Source: Methanobacteriota archaeon
GTDB taxonomy: Archaea > Thermoplasmatota > Poseidoniia > Poseidoniales > Poseidoniaceae
Length of the DNA stretch: 8,618 nucleotides
Assembly (NCBI GenBank): GCA_002728035.1
Contig: PBUZ01000075.1
Coordinates: 1-8,618 of the forward strand
Reading direction: 5' to 3'
The notes beneath the pieces are model-generated. The model was given only the letters and a program-made list of their open reading frames with translations, was not told the DNA's origin and made no database searches. Shown here one piece after another: positions 6,683-8,618 of the stretch. The position numbers were made by a program, and so were the translations under genes. How positions within the stretch are numbered: position 1 is the first letter of the stretch; every line of letters starts with the position of its first letter.

Positions 6683-7717
6683 ATGAGGTTGCGTTCGTTA
6701 CTCCTCACGGTGGTGGTTCTCCTTCCGCTGCTTTCAAGCGGTGGCCCACTGCATCAACCTGCCCAAGCAGCATCGCAATGTCAAGGAGAGATCAGCACCA
6801 CCCTTTGGAACACTACGGTTCAGCGCCATGCTCTTGTTCCGTTTTCGTTCGGCTTCATGCCGTTCAACGAAGATGGCAAGTGGGAGGACGATGGACCAGA
6901 ACCTGCTTCCTCCACCGAGTTTGATCACGATCCTTCGCTTCATCCTGAGGATCCTTGGATGTACAATCCCTCTTGGCCACTGCCCACGCTCGAGCCACTT
7001 CAAACGAATCATTACATGACGATGCAAATCGGAAATGACAGCGCAGGAGCCCTCCGCTTCAATCTTTCAAGTGCTCATCGAACCACGTTTTGTGTGAACC
7101 TAAATACCGAAGCAAACAACCTCACCGAGCCTGTGAACGCCGACATTTACCTGCTCACCTCTCAGCAATACGACCGCTACGAAGAGGCCTACCGCATGAT
7201 GCATGGTGGCTGGTGGTGGCAGGACATGGACCTCGCCGGAGGTGATTCGGATGTACTCAGCGACATTCCTCCTGAATGGCGGAGTTTCAACCCTCTTGGT
7301 TGGCAAACATATCGCGATGTCCACCAATATCAAGACCGTTCCGAAGCGACGTTTTCGCTGTCGCTCGATGGCCCTCAGGTCTACACATCGATGTTCGATG
7401 GCGATACCTGGGAGGATTTCTATCTCATCATCGACACATGGGACAACACCAACGATAACGACGCCGAAGCAAGCAATGCAGTCGTGTTGGCCGATGTGAC
7501 GGTGATCACCGAGGAACGTTCGGTTCTGTTCCCGCCCTGGACCGTCCCTCTGTTCCTTCTCGGTGTGATCGTATCAGCGGTGGTTGTTCCGGTGGTGTTG
7601 AACAAGCGCTACATGGGTGCTGGAATTGACGGCGCTGAGGCATCAACCAAGGTATCGGTTCCCGTGCTTGAACAGGCATCAACAACACCTGCACATGCGC
7701 AGGAAGAAGAGGCGTAG
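6683..7717 (+). CDS. Type I membrane protein with a secreted ectodomain, function unknown
   Basis: 344 residues. A signal peptide (about 1-30, MRLRSLLLTVVVLLPLLSSG core, AQAA end) is followed by an acidic, Trp-rich ectodomain (31-285), one hydrophobic helix at about 286-306 and a 38-residue cytosolic tail ending EEEA. C33 and C137 could form a disulfide. The stretches NADIYLLTSQQYDRYEE (152-168) and FYLIIDTWDNTNDND (246-260) followed by beta-strand VVLADVTVITEE resemble the strand and tyrosine-Asp pattern of prepeptidase-C/GOLD-like beta-sandwiches of archaeal surface proteins; this is inference. No catalytic motif is seen. A run HGGWWWQDMDLAGGDSD (174-190) is unusual and may bind a ligand or metal. 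ATG 6683 has GGTG at 6674-6677, 5 nt upstream, and lies 48 nt after the surface peptidase gene, so it is probably in the same transcript and may be its partner. Confidence 0.85.
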   Translation: MRLRSLLLTVVVLLPLLSSGGPLHQPAQAASQCQGEISTTLWNTTVQRHALVPFSFGFMPFNEDGKWEDDGPEPASSTEFDHDPSLHPEDPWMYNPSWPLPTLEPLQTNHYMTMQIGNDSAGALRFNLSSAHRTTFCVNLNTEANNLTEPVNADIYLLTSQQYDRYEEAYRMMHGGWWWQDMDLAGGDSDVLSDIPPEWRSFNPLGWQTYRDVHQYQDRSEATFSLSLDGPQVYTSMFDGDTWEDFYLIIDTWDNTNDNDAEASNAVVLADVTVITEERSVLFPPWTVPLFLLGVIVSAVVVPVVLNKRYMGAGIDGAEASTKVSVPVLEQASTTPAHAQEEEA

Positions 7718-7719
7718 AT

Positions 7720-8517
7720 TCAGTATTCCATCAGTGCCCAAGCGTTCTTGAGGTCACGGATGTTCACCAGGCCCTTGGTTGAAAGTTTGAATTCCGAACG
7801 AAGGGTGGCATAAACCATCGCTTGACCGAGAACAGGGGCGTGCAGGCGGGCCCAGTCGCCGCCGTTGCCCAAAGCCATCAGGGCATAGGACAAACCAGCG
7901 TCTTTCAGTTCGTGGCTTGCTTCAACGATTTGAAGGGCATCTTGGTGGTCGTTCACGGTCCCACAGAACTTGAACATCTGCTCGTCATTGGCGTGTTCTT
8001 TGACCATAGCGACCAATTCTTCAGCACTGGGAGTGGTCTGCGTGTCGTGAATGGAGGAGATGACCTTGACCTTCGAGGCGGAGGCGTTGTCCAGTAGGGA
8101 GGTGCGAGAGTCTCCATCGATCGAGAGTTCAAGGTCAACCGTGTTGACGCCTGAGTCGATGGCTTTGCCGAGAACCGTGTGGCGCTCTTCGTCGCTACCG
8201 GGATAAAATCCGCCTTCATCTTTCGGTCTTACGGTGAAGATCACCGGCAGCGGAATGCTCTCCTTGAGGGACTGGATGGCTTCATCAACATTGATGTCGT
8301 CCATGGAACGCTCTGGCCATTCGCTTTCAGGTGGCATGACGTGCTTGACTTCTCCGTTTTCGTCTTCAACGGGCTGCGCTTCAGGCCGCTTGAGGTAGAG
8401 GCGGTCAAACCGGACTTCAACAAAATCGGCGCCTGCCAAGTTTGCTCGAGCAGCTTCATCAGCCATTTCTTTCACCGTGGTACCTTCGAGCGATACGCAC
8501 ACTTTTGGTTCAGCCAT
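7720..8517 (-). CDS. aroD: 3-dehydroquinate dehydratase, type I
   Basis: 265 residues, cytosolic, near the usual length (about 220-250) but slightly long. Type I enzymes convert 3-dehydroquinate to 3-dehydroshikimate through a Lys Schiff base, in the pathway to aromatic amino acids. Visible motifs: FVEVRFDRL (E34, R36), IFTVRPKDEGG (R97, E101), VDLEL (D128), SSIHD with catalytic H157, MFKFCGTV with Schiff-base K183, and LMALGNGGDWAR with R224, matching the family MGxxGxxSR. Oddities: the substrate-lid motif SAPGQ is read here as STKGL (246-250), and there is an acidic insertion of roughly 25 residues (about 46-70) between early barrel elements. The start ATG at 8517 has AGGTGGG at 8530-8524, 6 nt upstream. 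Its stop lies 2 nt from the stop of the convergent membrane-protein gene. A possible gene end 24 nt upstream would put it in an operon. Confidence 0.93.
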   Translation of the reverse strand: MAEPKVCVSLEGTTVKEMADEAARANLAGADFVEVRFDRLYLKRPEAQPVEDENGEVKHVMPPESEWPERSMDDINVDEAIQSLKESIPLPVIFTVRPKDEGGFYPGSDEERHTVLGKAIDSGVNTVDLELSIDGDSRTSLLDNASASKVKVISSIHDTQTTPSAEELVAMVKEHANDEQMFKFCGTVNDHQDALQIVEASHELKDAGLSYALMALGNGGDWARLHAPVLGQAMVYATLRSEFKLSTKGLVNIRDLKNAWALMEY

Positions 8518-8541
8518 GAAATGCCCACCTGCGACCTGTTC

Positions 8542-8616
8542 TTAACGCTCACGCTTCACGTTGTCGAATTGACGAATGAGAGATTTGCGTTTGGAGCAAG
8601 AGAAAAAGGGTCTTTC
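8542..8616 (-). CDS. Possible C-terminal end of an unidentified gene (enters from the right edge)
   Basis: Minus-strand reading from 8616 gives 24 codons, ending RQFDNVKRER, then TAA at 8544-8542. The basic, charged ending, use of CGC/CGT, GAC, AAC and GTG codons like the neighbours, and 24-nt spacing to aroD in the same direction fit a real gene end. Too little is present to name it. The other minus-strand frames also stop here, and a plus-strand frame from ATG 8521 stays open to the edge, but that would leave only 3 nt between divergent starts. Confidence 0.35.
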   Translation of the reverse strand, partial: ERPFFSCSKRKSLIRQFDNVKRER

Positions 8617-8618
8617 CA

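Noticed and set aside
8521..8618. Plus-strand open frame beginning ATG 8521 and running off the right edge
   Set aside because: It would leave 3 nt between divergent starts, with no room for promoters or ribosome-binding sites, and a same-strand gene end before aroD fits codon use better.

Overview
The window reads as archaeal, most likely a planktonic Thermoplasmatota of the Marine Group II (Poseidoniales) type. The grounds are: strong archaeal Shine-Dalgarno elements (GGAGG, GGTGAT, AGGTG) a few bases before most starts; compact gene spacing; a type I 3-dehydroquinate dehydratase; and several secreted, single-pass-anchored proteins with PKD-type modules, acidic ectodomains and many N-X-S/T sequons. 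The lineage is inferred from style and content, since no rRNA or universal marker is complete here.

Layout. Bases 1-2341 hold three genes on the minus strand, read from right to left: a secreted, membrane-anchored M28 peptidase/glutaminyl-cyclase-like protein (2341-1133); a three-helix membrane protein with one extracellular carboxypeptidase-regulatory-like domain (1063-203); and the first 66 codons of a thymidylate-kinase-like P-loop protein (200 to beyond the left edge). The last two are only 2 nt apart and probably translationally coupled. Bases 2342-2428 form a short divergent promoter region. On the plus strand follow a 1401-residue surface protein with an M30-like HELEH zinc-peptidase domain, six PKD-like repeats, a transmembrane helix and a cytosolic tail (2429-6634), and then a smaller type I membrane protein of unknown function (6683-7717). 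That gene meets aroD (8517-7720, minus strand) tail to tail with only 2 nt between stop codons. At the right edge there may be the C-terminal end of another minus-strand gene (8616-8542).

Taken together, 203-7717 looks like a cell-surface module. A large anchored endopeptidase with a long PKD stalk, a divergently expressed anchored M28 enzyme and two accessory membrane proteins would all act outside the cell, plausibly on external protein or on the cell's own envelope proteins. The flanking tmk-like and aroD genes are cytosolic housekeeping functions (dTMP phosphorylation; step three of the shikimate pathway). I found no mobile element, CRISPR array, tRNA or rRNA, and no gene-free stretch longer than about 100 bases. 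Nothing here is clearly a new system. The best leads are the M30-PKD protein, the heavily sequon-decorated QC-like M28 enzyme and altered active-site loops in AroD and the kinase.
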